The notes: generated by a model from the letters alone, not told the origin. DNA of 16,535 bases from Bacteroidota bacterium (GCA_016718875.1 JADKBL010000048.1:1-16535); one strand, 5' to 3'; shown: positions 6,218-13,779, counted from the stretch's first letter. Numbers and translations: made by a program.

Positions 6218-8029
6218 TTGAATCAAATGTCTCTTAATCAATCCGACAAAAACAGCAGGCCCCCTTTTAAACCATTTCCCTATCAAGCTACTGCAATTGA
6301 AAATGCCTTAACGACTTTTAAATCTGGCAAATCAAGAAAACAAATAGTCGTGCTCGCTATCGGACTTGGCAAAACTCCCCTGGCCGCGGCTATTGCAAAA
6401 GACTTCTTTGATCAAAACAAAAAAGTTCTCTTCCTCGCTCATCGAGAAGAATTGCTCACTCAAGCCGAAGAAGAATTCAAATGGGTCAATCCGAACATTT
6501 CTGTTGGATACGAAATCGCAGAACGATCCGCATCTCTAAATGACCAACTCGTGCTCGCGTCTGTCCAATCAATTGGACGCTCTGGATCTGCAAGAATTTT
6601 GAAATATCCGAAAACACACTTCGACGCAGTAATAACTGATGAATGCCATCACGCGTCAAGTTCTACGTATATGAATATACTGGATTATTTTGTAGAGAAC
6701 TCATCGTGCCTTTCTTTAGGCATCACAGCAACTCCAAACCGACACGACGAAGAAAGCCTTGAAGACATCTATGATCACGTCGCCTTCAAGATGGACATCG
6801 TAGACGGAACAAGGTCAGGGGAAATAACACCCATCATTCCTCACAGAATTTCTTCCAAAACAGACCTGCGAAGCGTCAGAACAACAGCAGGCGATTTCAA
6901 CCTTGGGGATCTTTCAAAGGCCGTAAACAATACCGAACGAAACACTCTCATCGTCGAGACTTATCTCAAACGCTTTAGGGATAAAAAAGGGCTCATCTTC
7001 GCAACCGACCTCGACCACGTAGACAGACTCACAAATGAGCTACGATCGCATGGAGTAAGAGCACACAGCATAACAGGAGAAACTCCTAAAGAAGAGCGTA
7101 GGGCGGCTGTAGCTGCTTTTAAGAACAAGGAAGTCGATATTTTAGTGAACTTCGCTACGCTCACCGAAGGATTCAACGCACCACATTGTGACTTCATGAT
7201 AATGGCAAGGCCCACGCAAAGCGAGCTCTTGTTAACTCAGTGTGTGGGTCGGGTCACAAGAAAATACCCCGGAAAAGAAACCTGCCACGTCGTTGAAATC
7301 ATCGATCTTCATTCAGCCAAAACCGCGACAGTTTCAAAAATCTTTGGATTCAAACAAACCTTCAACCCAGAAGAGCACAGCGTTCTTGAGTGCATGAAAC
7401 TTGCCGACAAACTTGAGCGAGAAAAAGAATACTTCAACCCATGGAACTGCGACTCATGGTCTGACATGATTCTTAGACATGAACGAGCAACACCTCAGAA
7501 CCCAAGAGGAAATGAATTATTCAAGCCCATCAGCAGCGGAGGCGCACCAAAAGAAAAGAAGGAAGACCTATACTCAACCTTCATTGATCCGGAAGCATAT
7601 TACGACTCAAGATATCGTTACTTCAAAACTAAATTTGGCTCTGTGAAACTCACCCAGCGATGCATGGTTCGAAAAAAACGCTACCAAATATCAGCCTATC
7701 GAAATGCCCTTGGTGGATTTGATGCTGAAATGAAAGCAAAACACATAGAGTCCGCAATTCAGGATCCTGCTGAATTGGTGGTTAAATTCCGCGGCGCCAA
7801 CATGCCAGATGCAATTAAAAAAATGGAACACTACGTGCTCGAGAATTTTCCTGACTGGGACGTGCTTTTAAACGTCAACTCCTCCTGGAGGCAAAGAGCT
7901 GCGCTTGAGTCATGCTCTGAAAAACAATATCAACTGATTAAAAAATTTAAACTCAGCCCTCTCCCCCAAACGGAAATATCAAAGAGTGCTGCGTCTGATT
8001 TAATTTCAGCATATTTTAATCGCAAATAA
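6218..8029 (+). CDS. SF2 DEAD/DEAH-type DNA helicase
   Basis: The protein is an ATP-dependent superfamily 2 helicase of the SSL2/RAD25-like (COG1061) group, probably acting in phage replication, recombination or repair. The motifs in order are PYQATAIENAL (21-31), a modified Walker A AIGLGKT (47-53), AHREELLTQA (74-83), SVQSIGR (115-121), motif II DECHH (141-145), TATP (170-173), TLTEGFNAPHCD (314-325) and motif VI QCVGRVTRKYPGK (341-353). The last 40 residues (EKQYQLIKKF, then SKSAASDLISAY) match a tail often appended to phage helicases. The TTG start at 6218 is chosen because GGGGG lies 5 nt before it; an ATG at 6227 would be 14 nt away. It is the only plus-strand gene in the window and its stop abuts the stop of the convergent kinase-like gene. 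An exact copy of the 16-bp palindrome lies inside it. Confidence 0.92.
   Translation: MNQMSLNQSDKNSRPPFKPFPYQATAIENALTTFKSGKSRKQIVVLAIGLGKTPLAAAIAKDFFDQNKKVLFLAHREELLTQAEEEFKWVNPNISVGYEIAERSASLNDQLVLASVQSIGRSGSARILKYPKTHFDAVITDECHHASSSTYMNILDYFVENSSCLSLGITATPNRHDEESLEDIYDHVAFKMDIVDGTRSGEITPIIPHRISSKTDLRSVRTTAGDFNLGDLSKAVNNTERNTLIVETYLKRFRDKKGLIFATDLDHVDRLTNELRSHGVRAHSITGETPKEERRAAVAAFKNKEVDILVNFATLTEGFNAPHCDFMIMARPTQSELLLTQCVGRVTRKYPGKETCHVVEIIDLHSAKTATVSKIFGFKQTFNPEEHSVLECMKLADKLEREKEYFNPWNCDSWSDMILRHERATPQNPRGNELFKPISSGGAPKEKKEDLYSTFIDPEAYYDSRYRYFKTKFGSVKLTQRCMVRKKRYQISAYRNALGGFDAEMKAKHIESAIQDPAELVVKFRGANMPDAIKKMEHYVLENFPDWDVLLNVNSSWRQRAALESCSEKQYQLIKKFKLSPLPQTEISKSAASDLISAYFNRK
6563..6578. 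repeat. 16-bp palindrome copy 3 (exact), inside helicase gene
   Basis: GTCCAATCAATTGGAC, identical to copies 2 and 5, encodes VQSIG of a conserved helicase motif (residues 116-120). It is the only copy that is wholly intragenic. Confidence 0.85.
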
Positions 8030-8839
8030 TCAGCTTCCTCGTGCGCAATGAATAGTAAATGACGACTGCTCTAACTTAAAAGCAGAAGCCTCTATGATAT
8101 TACACATAATTTCTTTTTGGTCGGTCAACACAGGACCAAGCTGAACCTCTGCATCCTTTGAATGAATTGAAATGCTGTCAGGCACACTCCAAAACACCGC
8201 CTTGTCGATAGCAAATACTGATAAAAATAGCGGTATCCCATCCTGGTAGTCCTGAAAAACGGTCGGTACATCTTTCTTTGCGCACATCACAACCTTCGCA
8301 CCAGTCAAATTTTCTGCCCTCGTTCCAGGACAAGGAAGCACAACCAGTGGCCGATCAGACGAGCGGCACTCTGAAATCACAAGCTTCGTTAAATCTATTG
8401 GCAAAGAACCCATCCCATAATCAAGAAGAACCACCACATCAGACTCTCTAATCACAGAAAGCACACCGTGATAAAACTCATCCGCAACACTCTCTGAAAT
8501 GTCGGTAGTAGTCCCATCCCAAAACTGAATTCCGCCGTCAAGATTGTCTATCTTCCGATAAACCAACGCTCGCCTTGAATCGTCATGGGTGAAAATATAA
8601 TCAATACCCTTTGCCTGAAGGCCTGATCTGATCTTTTCATCAGTATCGCCAGATTTACCAAGAACGCTCGTAACACATACCTGATGCCCCCTGGCCTTAA
8701 GAATCTCTGCAATCGTTCCAGACAAATGAAGAAAGGTTTCTTGGCTATTCACCTTAAAACAATCATCACTCAGCTCAGACACGCTGACCTTCTCGCCCCA
8801 AGCAATATCTCCAAGAATACAAATCTTTGCCTTCGACAC
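8030..8839 (-). CDS. PfkB/HldE-like carbohydrate kinase homologue, probably inactive
   Basis: The fold signature is of the PfkB (ribokinase) family, closest to the HldE/RfaE heptose kinase half: an N-terminal strand ICILGDIAWGEKV, then GHQVCVTSVLGKSGD, RRALVYRKID, and VVVLLDYGMGSL corresponding to the SDYGKG region. The PfkB signature near the C-terminus, DTTGAGD with the catalytic Asp, is not present; the equivalent stretch reads LGPVLTDQKEIMCNIIEASA. The DPKG-like segment is also changed (VLPCPGTRAENLTGA). The protein may therefore be a pseudokinase or a sugar-phosphate-binding protein. I prefer GTG at 8839, with GGGGGG 4 nt upstream, over ATG at 8851, which has no ribosome site and whose own bases form that G run. 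It follows dNMP kinase and ends against the helicase. Confidence 0.7.
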   Translation of the reverse strand: MSKAKICILGDIAWGEKVSVSELSDDCFKVNSQETFLHLSGTIAEILKARGHQVCVTSVLGKSGDTDEKIRSGLQAKGIDYIFTHDDSRRALVYRKIDNLDGGIQFWDGTTTDISESVADEFYHGVLSVIRESDVVVLLDYGMGSLPIDLTKLVISECRSSDRPLVVLPCPGTRAENLTGAKVVMCAKKDVPTVFQDYQDGIPLFLSVFAIDKAVFWSVPDSISIHSKDAEVQLGPVLTDQKEIMCNIIEASAFKLEQSSFTIHCARGS

Positions 8840-8904
8840 GCTTCCCCCCATGGATGCATTATCAGGCTAAAGAGTTGTACGTTGTTTTTTACTTCGCAAG
8901 ATTT

Positions 8905-9537
8905 TTAGAACTCGGCTGCCCTAACATAATGCTCGGCGCTAATTTGCTTGGCCGACTCTCTGTCGTCTTTACCGATAAAATCAAAATCCTTTAGATGAAT
9001 GGCGCGTTTAATGATAGACACCATCGACTCTACACTCCTAGTCGAAGTATCGAAATAAAGATCAAATCGGCCATCCCTTGAATACTCGTCTAGCCCTATT
9101 TCAGAAGCATGCTTTGCATCACTCCACGCGCTAGCGCGAGCTCTCCTAACATCTACCGGACACTCAAGCCTCACCATCAGTGCGCCAGATAGACCCAAGA
9201 ACTCATTCTCAAAGCGAACGTCATCAACAATCACTAGTGGCTCATCCTGCAAGCAGGTTGCGCTTCTTATTTCACGGACTTTCTTGTTTAAAGCTTTAAC
9301 CCAAAAATCAGGCTGTCGATTCCTTACAAACTCAGTTCCAAGCCAGGTAAGAAAATCTCGACTCTTCTGTTCACGCGGAAGCCCATAGCCTTCTAAAATA
9401 GACCAAACCGCCTCATGACACTCATACAGTGGGCCAGCAAATCTAACCTGAAACGAAGGGACAATCTCTGCTGCCAAAGCATTTGATAAAGTGGTCTTCC
9501 CAGACCCCATCTTTCCGCTTATTCCGACAACAATCAT
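8905..9537 (-). CDS. Deoxynucleoside monophosphate kinase
   Basis: The enzyme phosphorylates dNMPs to dNDPs with ATP, supplying precursors for phage DNA synthesis in the cytoplasm. The sequence has a P-loop GKMGSGKTT (residues 8-16), a LID/substrate-side region QKSRDFLTWLGTEFVRNRQPDFWV (57-80) and the phage dNMP-kinase signature DDVRFENE (105-112). HASEIGLDEY (143-152) follows, matching the usual HPSE motif with Ala in place of Pro. At 210 residues it fits the phage family size. The ATG at 9537 has GAGGGGG with a 4-nt spacer. A palindrome copy lies between it and the preceding gene. Confidence 0.88.
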   Translation of the reverse strand: MIVVGISGKMGSGKTTLSNALAAEIVPSFQVRFAGPLYECHEAVWSILEGYGLPREQKSRDFLTWLGTEFVRNRQPDFWVKALNKKVREIRSATCLQDEPLVIVDDVRFENEFLGLSGALMVRLECPVDVRRARASAWSDAKHASEIGLDEYSRDGRFDLYFDTSTRSVESMVSIIKRAIHLKDFDFIGKDDRESAKQISAEHYVRAAEF

Positions 9538-9553
9538 ACTGCCCCCTCATGTC

Positions 9554-9569
9554 GTCCAATTGATTGGAC
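9554..9569. repeat. 16-bp palindrome copy 4 (exact arms)
   Basis: GTCCAATTGATTGGAC, with the same 7-bp arms and the central two bases read as TG. It starts 2 nt past the stop codon of the 75-residue gene and 7 nt before the G-rich ribosome site of the dNMP kinase gene. Confidence 0.85.
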
Positions 9570-9571
9570 AG

Positions 9572-9799
9572 CTATTCTTCATGACCGCCCAACAAAACAG
9601 GCTCTTGCTCCGGACTCATCGGAATCTCAACACCCATGTTCGCAAACTGCCTTACAAGCTGGTCGCGAGTGTATGGAGGAACAACTTCGTTCTCCTCGTA
9701 TTCAGACTTTTCTCTATGTCGTTGCGACTTAAACCACGCCCTTCTAAGAGCATAATATCTTTCCAAAAACGCCTCGCCAGGAACCTTACCGTAAGCCAT
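9572..9799 (-). CDS. Small phage protein of unknown function (75 aa)
   Basis: The family is not recognised. The protein is soluble, charged and probably helical in its first half (EAFLERYYALRRAWFKSQRH), followed by an acidic linker and a DQLVRQFANMGVEI segment that could be a second helix. No cysteines, no membrane segment. The ATG at 9799 has GGAGG 7 nt upstream, overlapping the end of the preceding gene, whose TAG stop is 2 nt before this start. It is co-transcribed with the dNMP kinase. Coding status rests on the strong ribosome site and tight packing. Confidence 0.75.
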   Translation of the reverse strand: MAYGKVPGEAFLERYYALRRAWFKSQRHREKSEYEENEVVPPYTRDQLVRQFANMGVEIPMSPEQEPVLLGGHEE

Positions 9800-9801
9800 A
9801 T

Positions 9802-10041
9802 CTAAACCTCCGACTGAAATGTATGATTCATTTCTTCTCGATACTGATAGGAATGAAATTCCATTTCGCTCATCTTATGCCAACTTGTAATGCATATATC
9901 TTCAAGGCCAGCATCATCCGCTATCTCCTGAGCAACATGCTTTACTGGGAAAAAATCATGCATTGTGCTGGTAACCCCAGATTTGAAGCCCGTAGCTCCC
10001 TTGGCGTCTCTGTACCAAAAAACAAAATACCAACGAACCAT
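9802..10041 (-). CDS. Small phage protein of unknown function (79 aa)
   Basis: The family is not recognised. The pattern suggests a small alpha/beta fold: a strand RWYFVFWYRDAKGATGF, then FPVKHVAQEIADDAGLEDIC (helix plus strand), then ITSWHKMSEMEFHSY. The ATG at 10041 has GAGG with a 5-nt spacer. It follows a 60-bp gap that holds a possible promoter, so it may begin a short transcription unit with the 75-residue gene, the dNMP kinase and the kinase-like gene. Confidence 0.75.
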   Translation of the reverse strand: MVRWYFVFWYRDAKGATGFKSGVTSTMHDFFPVKHVAQEIADDAGLEDICITSWHKMSEMEFHSYQYREEMNHTFQSEV

Positions 10042-10067
10042 AACAACCTCTAACTTTTTCTTTACAA

Positions 10068-10097
10068 AGTGTATTCATGGTTCAAAAATTGGGTCAA
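10068..10097 (-). promoter_or_regulatory. Candidate promoter before the 79-aa gene
   Basis: On the minus strand, TTGACC (10097-10092) and TACACT (10073-10068) are 18 bp apart, about 27 bp before the ATG. The surrounding TTGATTGAC resembles the core of the 16-bp palindrome without its second arm. Confidence 0.3.
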
Positions 10098-10101
10098 TCA
10101 A

Positions 10102-10362
10102 TTACTTTTGAAACTCGTCTCGAGCCACTACAGGCGAGTCCTTTGCGGGCTCCTTTTCCTTTATCTTTGGAATAAGCGGCTTATCAATTCCAGGATCATA
10201 ATACAGTGTGATCCCGTCTGTGAGATTGTAAGTGATCTGACTTGCAGTTTTCAGCGCGTCTGCCTCTCGAGTCTCAAGCCTGTCAGCAATCATTCTCAAA
10301 AGACGAGGAGTAACTCTTATATGGTGCGACACTTCTACTGAACCGTCCGTTGCCCGCTCCAC
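10102..10362 (-). CDS. Small phage protein of unknown function (86 aa)
   Basis: No family recognised. The N-terminal half contains VEVSHHIRVTPRLLRMIADR, which could pair a strand with a helix, and the tail is Lys/Glu/Pro-rich and probably disordered. The start is GTG at 10362, chosen because GGGGG lies 4 nt upstream. It sits 15 bp after the glycosyltransferase stop on the same strand. Confidence 0.7.
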   Translation of the reverse strand: MERATDGSVEVSHHIRVTPRLLRMIADRLETREADALKTASQITYNLTDGITLYYDPGIDKPLIPKIKEKEPAKDSPVVARDEFQK

Positions 10363-10377
10363 CTAACCCCCTAAGCA

Positions 10378-11871
10378 CTACTCCTGATCCTTTATTATCA
10401 GCATAGAAATCAAGAAGTTGAAACTTGTGAAAAACAGAACGGGTATGAAATGATAAAAATGGTAGTCATGTAAGTTATGGATAACAAACCCGAAAATCCA
10501 AACGAACTGGAATATAGTCCAGAAAAAGAATAGGTTTTTAAACTGCAAAAACCTTCCTCCCCCACGCACAGCGCCAGTTGACTGCCAAGGCACAAGCGTC
10601 CCCATCAACTTGTCTTTTAGTGCAAACAAATGCGCGTAAAAAGATGCCTGCCTTGCCATTACTCCATACCAGCCAAATGGAGCCTTACACCACATCGCTA
10701 GCCCAAATATTCCAAATATAAACGACGGAACTGAGAAAATATAATTGTACCAAAAAATCATTTCTGGGTGCAGCCACACCAAAAGCATCGCAGGAATCGG
10801 AGTTAAAAATAACGAAATCCCAGTAACTATGTAGTAAGACATGCCCGTCAAATAACAAACTCTCTGCATGAAAGTGAGATCGGTTTTCCAAAACTCTTTA
10901 TTGAAACACAAAGTTATACTGCCCATAGCCCAACGATATTGCTGGAGGAAAAAGGCGTCTAACCTTGAAGGACAAACTCCCTTTGCCAATATAATTGGAA
11001 TATAGCGAACTCTCCATCCGTTCTGCATCACCTGAAACCCAGTGTGAACGTCCTCTGAATATCCAATCGCGGCTGTACCGCCAAACGGCTCTAGAGCAGA
11101 ACGCCTATAAAGAGCACACGTCCCAACACATATTGCTGCGTCAAAAGAGTCTCTGCTTACCTGGATCATTCTGTAAAACAATTCTTGAACGTATCCAGCG
11201 CCCTTCTCTACCCATGATTGATCTTTTTTAATTTCAAAATACTGGGGAGATTGCACAATGGCCACGTCCTTGTACTCAAGCATATATGGCATCATCTCGC
11301 GCAACATGTCTGGCCTTGGACAAAAGTCAGCATCCAAAATCAGTATGAAATCACCACTCGTCTGCTTGAAAGCGTTTCTTAAATTCCCAGCCTTCTTGAG
11401 ATGCGGTCTATCTGGCCTGACCACGTAGTGAACGCCCAAATCATGAGCCATCTGCTTCACTTCACTCGAAAAACCATCATCAAGAACGTAAATCTGAAGC
11501 TTGCCTGGCCAATCAAGCCTAACAATATGATTGAGTGCGTTTCTGATTATAGATACGTCTTCACCACAGACTGGGTAGTACACATCAACCGAAGGAAACT
11601 CATTCTTCCAACTCCTCACCAAACTTTGATGAAGAGAAAAACTAAAGTCCTTCCCCAATATCCCTACAAAATAAGAAATACCTAAGTAGAAAAAAACAAC
11701 TACCCCAAAAAGGGAATAAAATAAAAAGTAGTGCTGAGCGAACGAGAATAAAAATATCCCACTAACTAATAACAAAAAACACAAAATTCCAGGCAGATAC
11801 ATAAAGTATCGCCTGGAGTTCAGATACAGGTATTTCTCACCATCCGTAGGATGGCTTGGCAAAAGAATCAT
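10378..11871 (-). CDS. Membrane GT2 glycosyltransferase, cellulose-synthase-like
   Basis: The enzyme should transfer sugar from a nucleotide donor to a growing polysaccharide or lipid acceptor at the inner membrane. It has two N-terminal membrane segments (about 22-72), a cytoplasmic GT-A domain, and several C-terminal membrane segments (about 335-395 and 445-492). All GT2 synthase motifs are present: DVYYPVCGED (96-105), VLDDG with Asp131/Asp132, LDADFCPRPD with the DxD pair Asp180/Asp182, YSEDV with the catalytic Asp274, and the processive QQYRW signature (310-314). A gating-loop-like segment LVPWQSTGAVRGG (426-438) follows. No PilZ domain is seen, so c-di-GMP control is unlikely. Length is 497 residues, shorter than BcsA. 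The ATG at 11871 is 6 nt after the stop of the exported-protein gene; its ribosome site is weak. Sugar and product are unknown. Confidence 0.88.
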   Translation of the reverse strand: MILLPSHPTDGEKYLYLNSRRYFMYLPGILCFLLLVSGIFLFSFAQHYFLFYSLFGVVVFFYLGISYFVGILGKDFSFSLHQSLVRSWKNEFPSVDVYYPVCGEDVSIIRNALNHIVRLDWPGKLQIYVLDDGFSSEVKQMAHDLGVHYVVRPDRPHLKKAGNLRNAFKQTSGDFILILDADFCPRPDMLREMMPYMLEYKDVAIVQSPQYFEIKKDQSWVEKGAGYVQELFYRMIQVSRDSFDAAICVGTCALYRRSALEPFGGTAAIGYSEDVHTGFQVMQNGWRVRYIPIILAKGVCPSRLDAFFLQQYRWAMGSITLCFNKEFWKTDLTFMQRVCYLTGMSYYIVTGISLFLTPIPAMLLVWLHPEMIFWYNYIFSVPSFIFGIFGLAMWCKAPFGWYGVMARQASFYAHLFALKDKLMGTLVPWQSTGAVRGGGRFLQFKNLFFFWTIFQFVWIFGFVIHNLHDYHFYHFIPVLFFTSFNFLISMLIIKDQE

Positions 11872-11877
11872 ACAACA

Positions 11878-12255
11878 TTACCAAACCTGCATAGTCGCTT
11901 TGACAAACAAACGATAATTAATTTGTTCGTCAGAGGTAACCTTAATCAGTTGGAACCCAGGGCTGATAACCCAAGGATGCTTAATATAATAATCAAGTTG
12001 GTTTCTGCTTGTAATCCACAGCACCCGACCATCTGAAGACTTTGGAACACAAGTTTCGCAGTCTACGATATCGCCAGCACCAAGCCACAAATTAGCAAAT
12101 GTTTTATTTGTAATTTTCTCGTAAATAGAAAGACCCACAACTGGATAAGCAATCTTTCCCGCCGAATCGTATGTTGGCTGAAACGAAATCTTGCCGCTCG
12201 CGTGAGCCGATAAACCCATCAACAAAACAAAACACACTACAAAAATATTTTTCAC
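11878..12255 (-). CDS. Small exported protein with signal peptide
   Basis: The N-terminus is a clear Sec signal peptide: KN, a hydrophobic stretch IFVVCFVLLMGL, then SAHA-S with predicted cleavage after residue 19, leaving about 106 mature residues. There is no lipobox. The mature part is beta-rich and holds a CETC pair (Cys66, Cys69) that could form a disulfide or bind metal in the periplasm. The GTG start at 12255 overlaps the stop of the methyltransferase (GTGA), with GGGGG 5 nt upstream, so translation is probably coupled. It lies between a methyltransferase and a glycosyltransferase. The family is not recognised; roles in surface modification or superinfection exclusion are guesses. Confidence 0.8.
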   Translation of the reverse strand: MKNIFVVCFVLLMGLSAHASGKISFQPTYDSAGKIAYPVVGLSIYEKITNKTFANLWLGAGDIVDCETCVPKSSDGRVLWITSRNQLDYYIKHPWVISPGFQLIKVTSDEQINYRLFVKATMQVW

Positions 12256-12929
12256 TCACTCCCCCTTTTTAACTTTTCGATCTGCCTCGTAAGCCACTCT
12301 ATCTCATCAACAGCAGCCTCTATAGCCTTTCTTTGCAAGTGCCTATCCGTCAAATCATACATTTGTCGTAACGCTGCGTAGTCTGACGATGTAATGCGAA
12401 GAAGACTGTGTGTTGCCTTTGATAAGAAAAATCGCCCCGAAACTACTTCCTTTTTTGAAAACACAGCAAAAAACGAATACTTGTCCGGCCCTATATCAAA
12501 TCCGCCATCAATCATCTGAAGCTCTGGAATCAACATAGATACATGCTCGCAAAAAGCTTCGTACTGAAACCTATGAACCGCATTAGCATTTAACGTGTAA
12601 TCATAGAGCCTGTCGTCAGGCAGATAAATAACTAATCTTCCACCGGATTTTAATAATCTTACCCAGCTCTGGAGGGCAGACTCCCAGTCCTGAATATTCG
12701 GAAGTAAATGACTGCTAAAAACCGCATCGCAAATACCAATTAACTCAGGGCACTCCTCAGCTACCTTTACATAATCCTTTACAGTGAGGCCAACCATCGG
12801 GCCTATTTCGTCTGCGATACCAACCGAAGCATCAGAAACCTTCGCGTGATGGCAGCCAATGTCCACGCAAACCTCTCCAAGATAGTCGGCTATCCTTGGA
12901 GCAATTTTTTCGGTTTCTGAATTATACAT
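12252..12929 (-). CDS. Class I SAM-dependent methyltransferase (Methyltransf_11-like)
   Basis: The protein transfers a methyl group from S-adenosylmethionine. It has a motif I-like VCVDIGCHHAKVSD, then the pattern VFSSHLLPNIQDWESALQSW and RLLKSGGRLVIYLPD, which matches the SSHxLEH...LKPGG block of the Methyltransf_11 group common in O-antigen and capsule clusters. The C-terminal 40 residues (AIEAAVDEIEWLTRQIEKLK) are a probable coiled coil. Motif I is unusual, with CHH in place of the small glycines. The ATG at 12929 follows the TAG stop of the upstream gene directly, with GAGG 5 nt away. The placement next to an exported protein and a GT2 enzyme suggests a sugar or polysaccharide substrate. 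Confidence 0.82.
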   Translation of the reverse strand: MYNSETEKIAPRIADYLGEVCVDIGCHHAKVSDASVGIADEIGPMVGLTVKDYVKVAEECPELIGICDAVFSSHLLPNIQDWESALQSWVRLLKSGGRLVIYLPDDRLYDYTLNANAVHRFQYEAFCEHVSMLIPELQMIDGGFDIGPDKYSFFAVFSKKEVVSGRFFLSKATHSLLRITSSDYAALRQMYDLTDRHLQRKAIEAAVDEIEWLTRQIEKLKRGSE

Positions 12930-13172
12930 CTAATCCTCGTCTGAAATTTCACCATATACCGCAGCTTGCGCGACATCCATAACTAGCAAATGAGCCTGCG
13001 CTAAAAACGCCGGATCCGCTGTCGTAGAGGCGATAGTGACATTTTGATGATCTTTGTGAAGACCTACAATCAAAACATTTTCCATTAAATCACCAGACTC
13101 TTCAGCTATGTTTTGCAGCAAAGCCTTTGGATCATTCACCTTTCGAAACGGCATCTTTTTTACGTTGTCCAT
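12930..13172 (-). CDS. Small phage protein of unknown function (80 aa)
   Basis: No function is assigned. The protein runs MDNVKKMPFRKVNDPKALLQ, an acidic helix, ENVLIVGLHKDHQNVTIAST, then a helix FLAQAHLLVMDVAQAAVYG and an acidic tail. The strand-then-helix layout recalls small unannotated proteins in many phage genomes. The same frame is open upstream to 13403, but that part runs across the previous gene in another frame. I place the start at ATG 13172, with a run of six G 9 nt upstream and AAGG adjacent; ATG 13154 is the alternative. It overlaps the upstream gene by 41 bp. Confidence 0.7.
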   Translation of the reverse strand: MDNVKKMPFRKVNDPKALLQNIAEESGDLMENVLIVGLHKDHQNVTIASTTADPAFLAQAHLLVMDVAQAAVYGEISDED

Positions 13173-13518
13173 CCTTGAGCGCCCCCCATCCCCTGCGGAA
13201 GAATTCAAACTCAAGCGACCTCTTGCCCCTTGGTTCGGCTTCTGTTTTTCTCCACATCTTGATGTTCTTAAACTCAAGCCCTTTATCCAAACAAAAAGTG
13301 ACATAACCAACAGACTCCTCAACATTGTTTTTGGCAGCGAGATATCCCCCAAACATGAAGTCAAAAAGGCCGGATAAGCACCACTCCTCACCCCGCCTCT
13401 CAAAGACTTGAACTAGCCTTATGTCCAGGCCCAGCTCAACGCACGAAGATGCAAACACGTCGTAAAGAACGTATAGCTCCTCAGTCTCAGTGCATTCAAA
13501 AAACTCAGATGACTTCAT
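13132..13518 (-). CDS. Phage protein of unknown function (128 aa)
   Basis: No family recognised. The protein is probably alpha/beta: an acidic helical start (SSEFFECTETEELYVLYDVF), strands around LDIRLVQVFERRGEEWCLSG, then FDFMFGGYLAAKNN and ESVGYVTFCLDKGLEFKNI, ending in a basic, probably flexible tail. No membrane segment or signal peptide. The ATG at 13518 overlaps the stop of the upstream gene (ATGA), which suggests translational coupling, and the 3' end overlaps the next gene by 41 bp. Confidence 0.68.
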   Translation of the reverse strand: MKSSEFFECTETEELYVLYDVFASSCVELGLDIRLVQVFERRGEEWCLSGLFDFMFGGYLAAKNNVEESVGYVTFCLDKGLEFKNIKMWRKTEAEPRGKRSLEFEFFRRGWGALKDGQRKKDAVSKGE

Positions 13519-13778
13519 TGAGTTTTTTTATTCAAAATAACCCTAGAAATAAGATTTGACGGAATATACTCGTGCCCAAACCTTGCAAACCCATTCTTCT
13601 TCCACGACAGCATGAGCTCTCTCAACTTCTGCTCAGGCGGAATGTTTTTTCTAAAAACACCAAAGTAGCTGATTGACTCACCGCTTACCTCGATATCTCT
13701 CGACTCTCCTCCGCCCTGCCGATTCACGTAAACCGTAGCCAAAATCCTATCTCTCGTCTCAACGCTTTTCCTAAACAT
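13515..13778 (-). CDS. Small phage protein of unknown function (87 aa)
   Basis: No family recognised. The sequence has a strand ILATVYVNRQGGG, a loop with DIEVSGESISYFG, then a helix EQKLRELMLSWKKNGF and a final strand, fitting a compact alpha/beta protein. The frame is open upstream to 13817, but ATG 13778 is preferred: GAGG lies 6 nt before it and it begins 1 nt after the lysin stop. The earlier Met codons lie inside the lysin gene without a good site. Confidence 0.68.
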   Translation of the reverse strand: MFRKSVETRDRILATVYVNRQGGGESRDIEVSGESISYFGVFRKNIPPEQKLRELMLSWKKNGFARFGHEYIPSNLISRVILNKKTQ

Positions 13779-13779
13779 C

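Noticed and set aside
9491..9805. Plus-strand open frame of 104 codons
   Set aside because: It runs antisense across the dNMP kinase start, a palindrome and the 75-aa gene, all supported by ribosome sites on the other strand.
10092..10107. Possible sixth palindrome copy
   Set aside because: Only the core CAATCAATT is kept; the right arm (GGAC) and part of the left are absent, so no dyad remains. It may just be part of a promoter-like region.
13173..13403. N-terminal extension of the 80-aa protein to 157 aa
   Set aside because: The extension lies wholly over the 128-aa gene in another frame and its sequence looks like a frame shadow; ATG 13172 begins a coherent protein.
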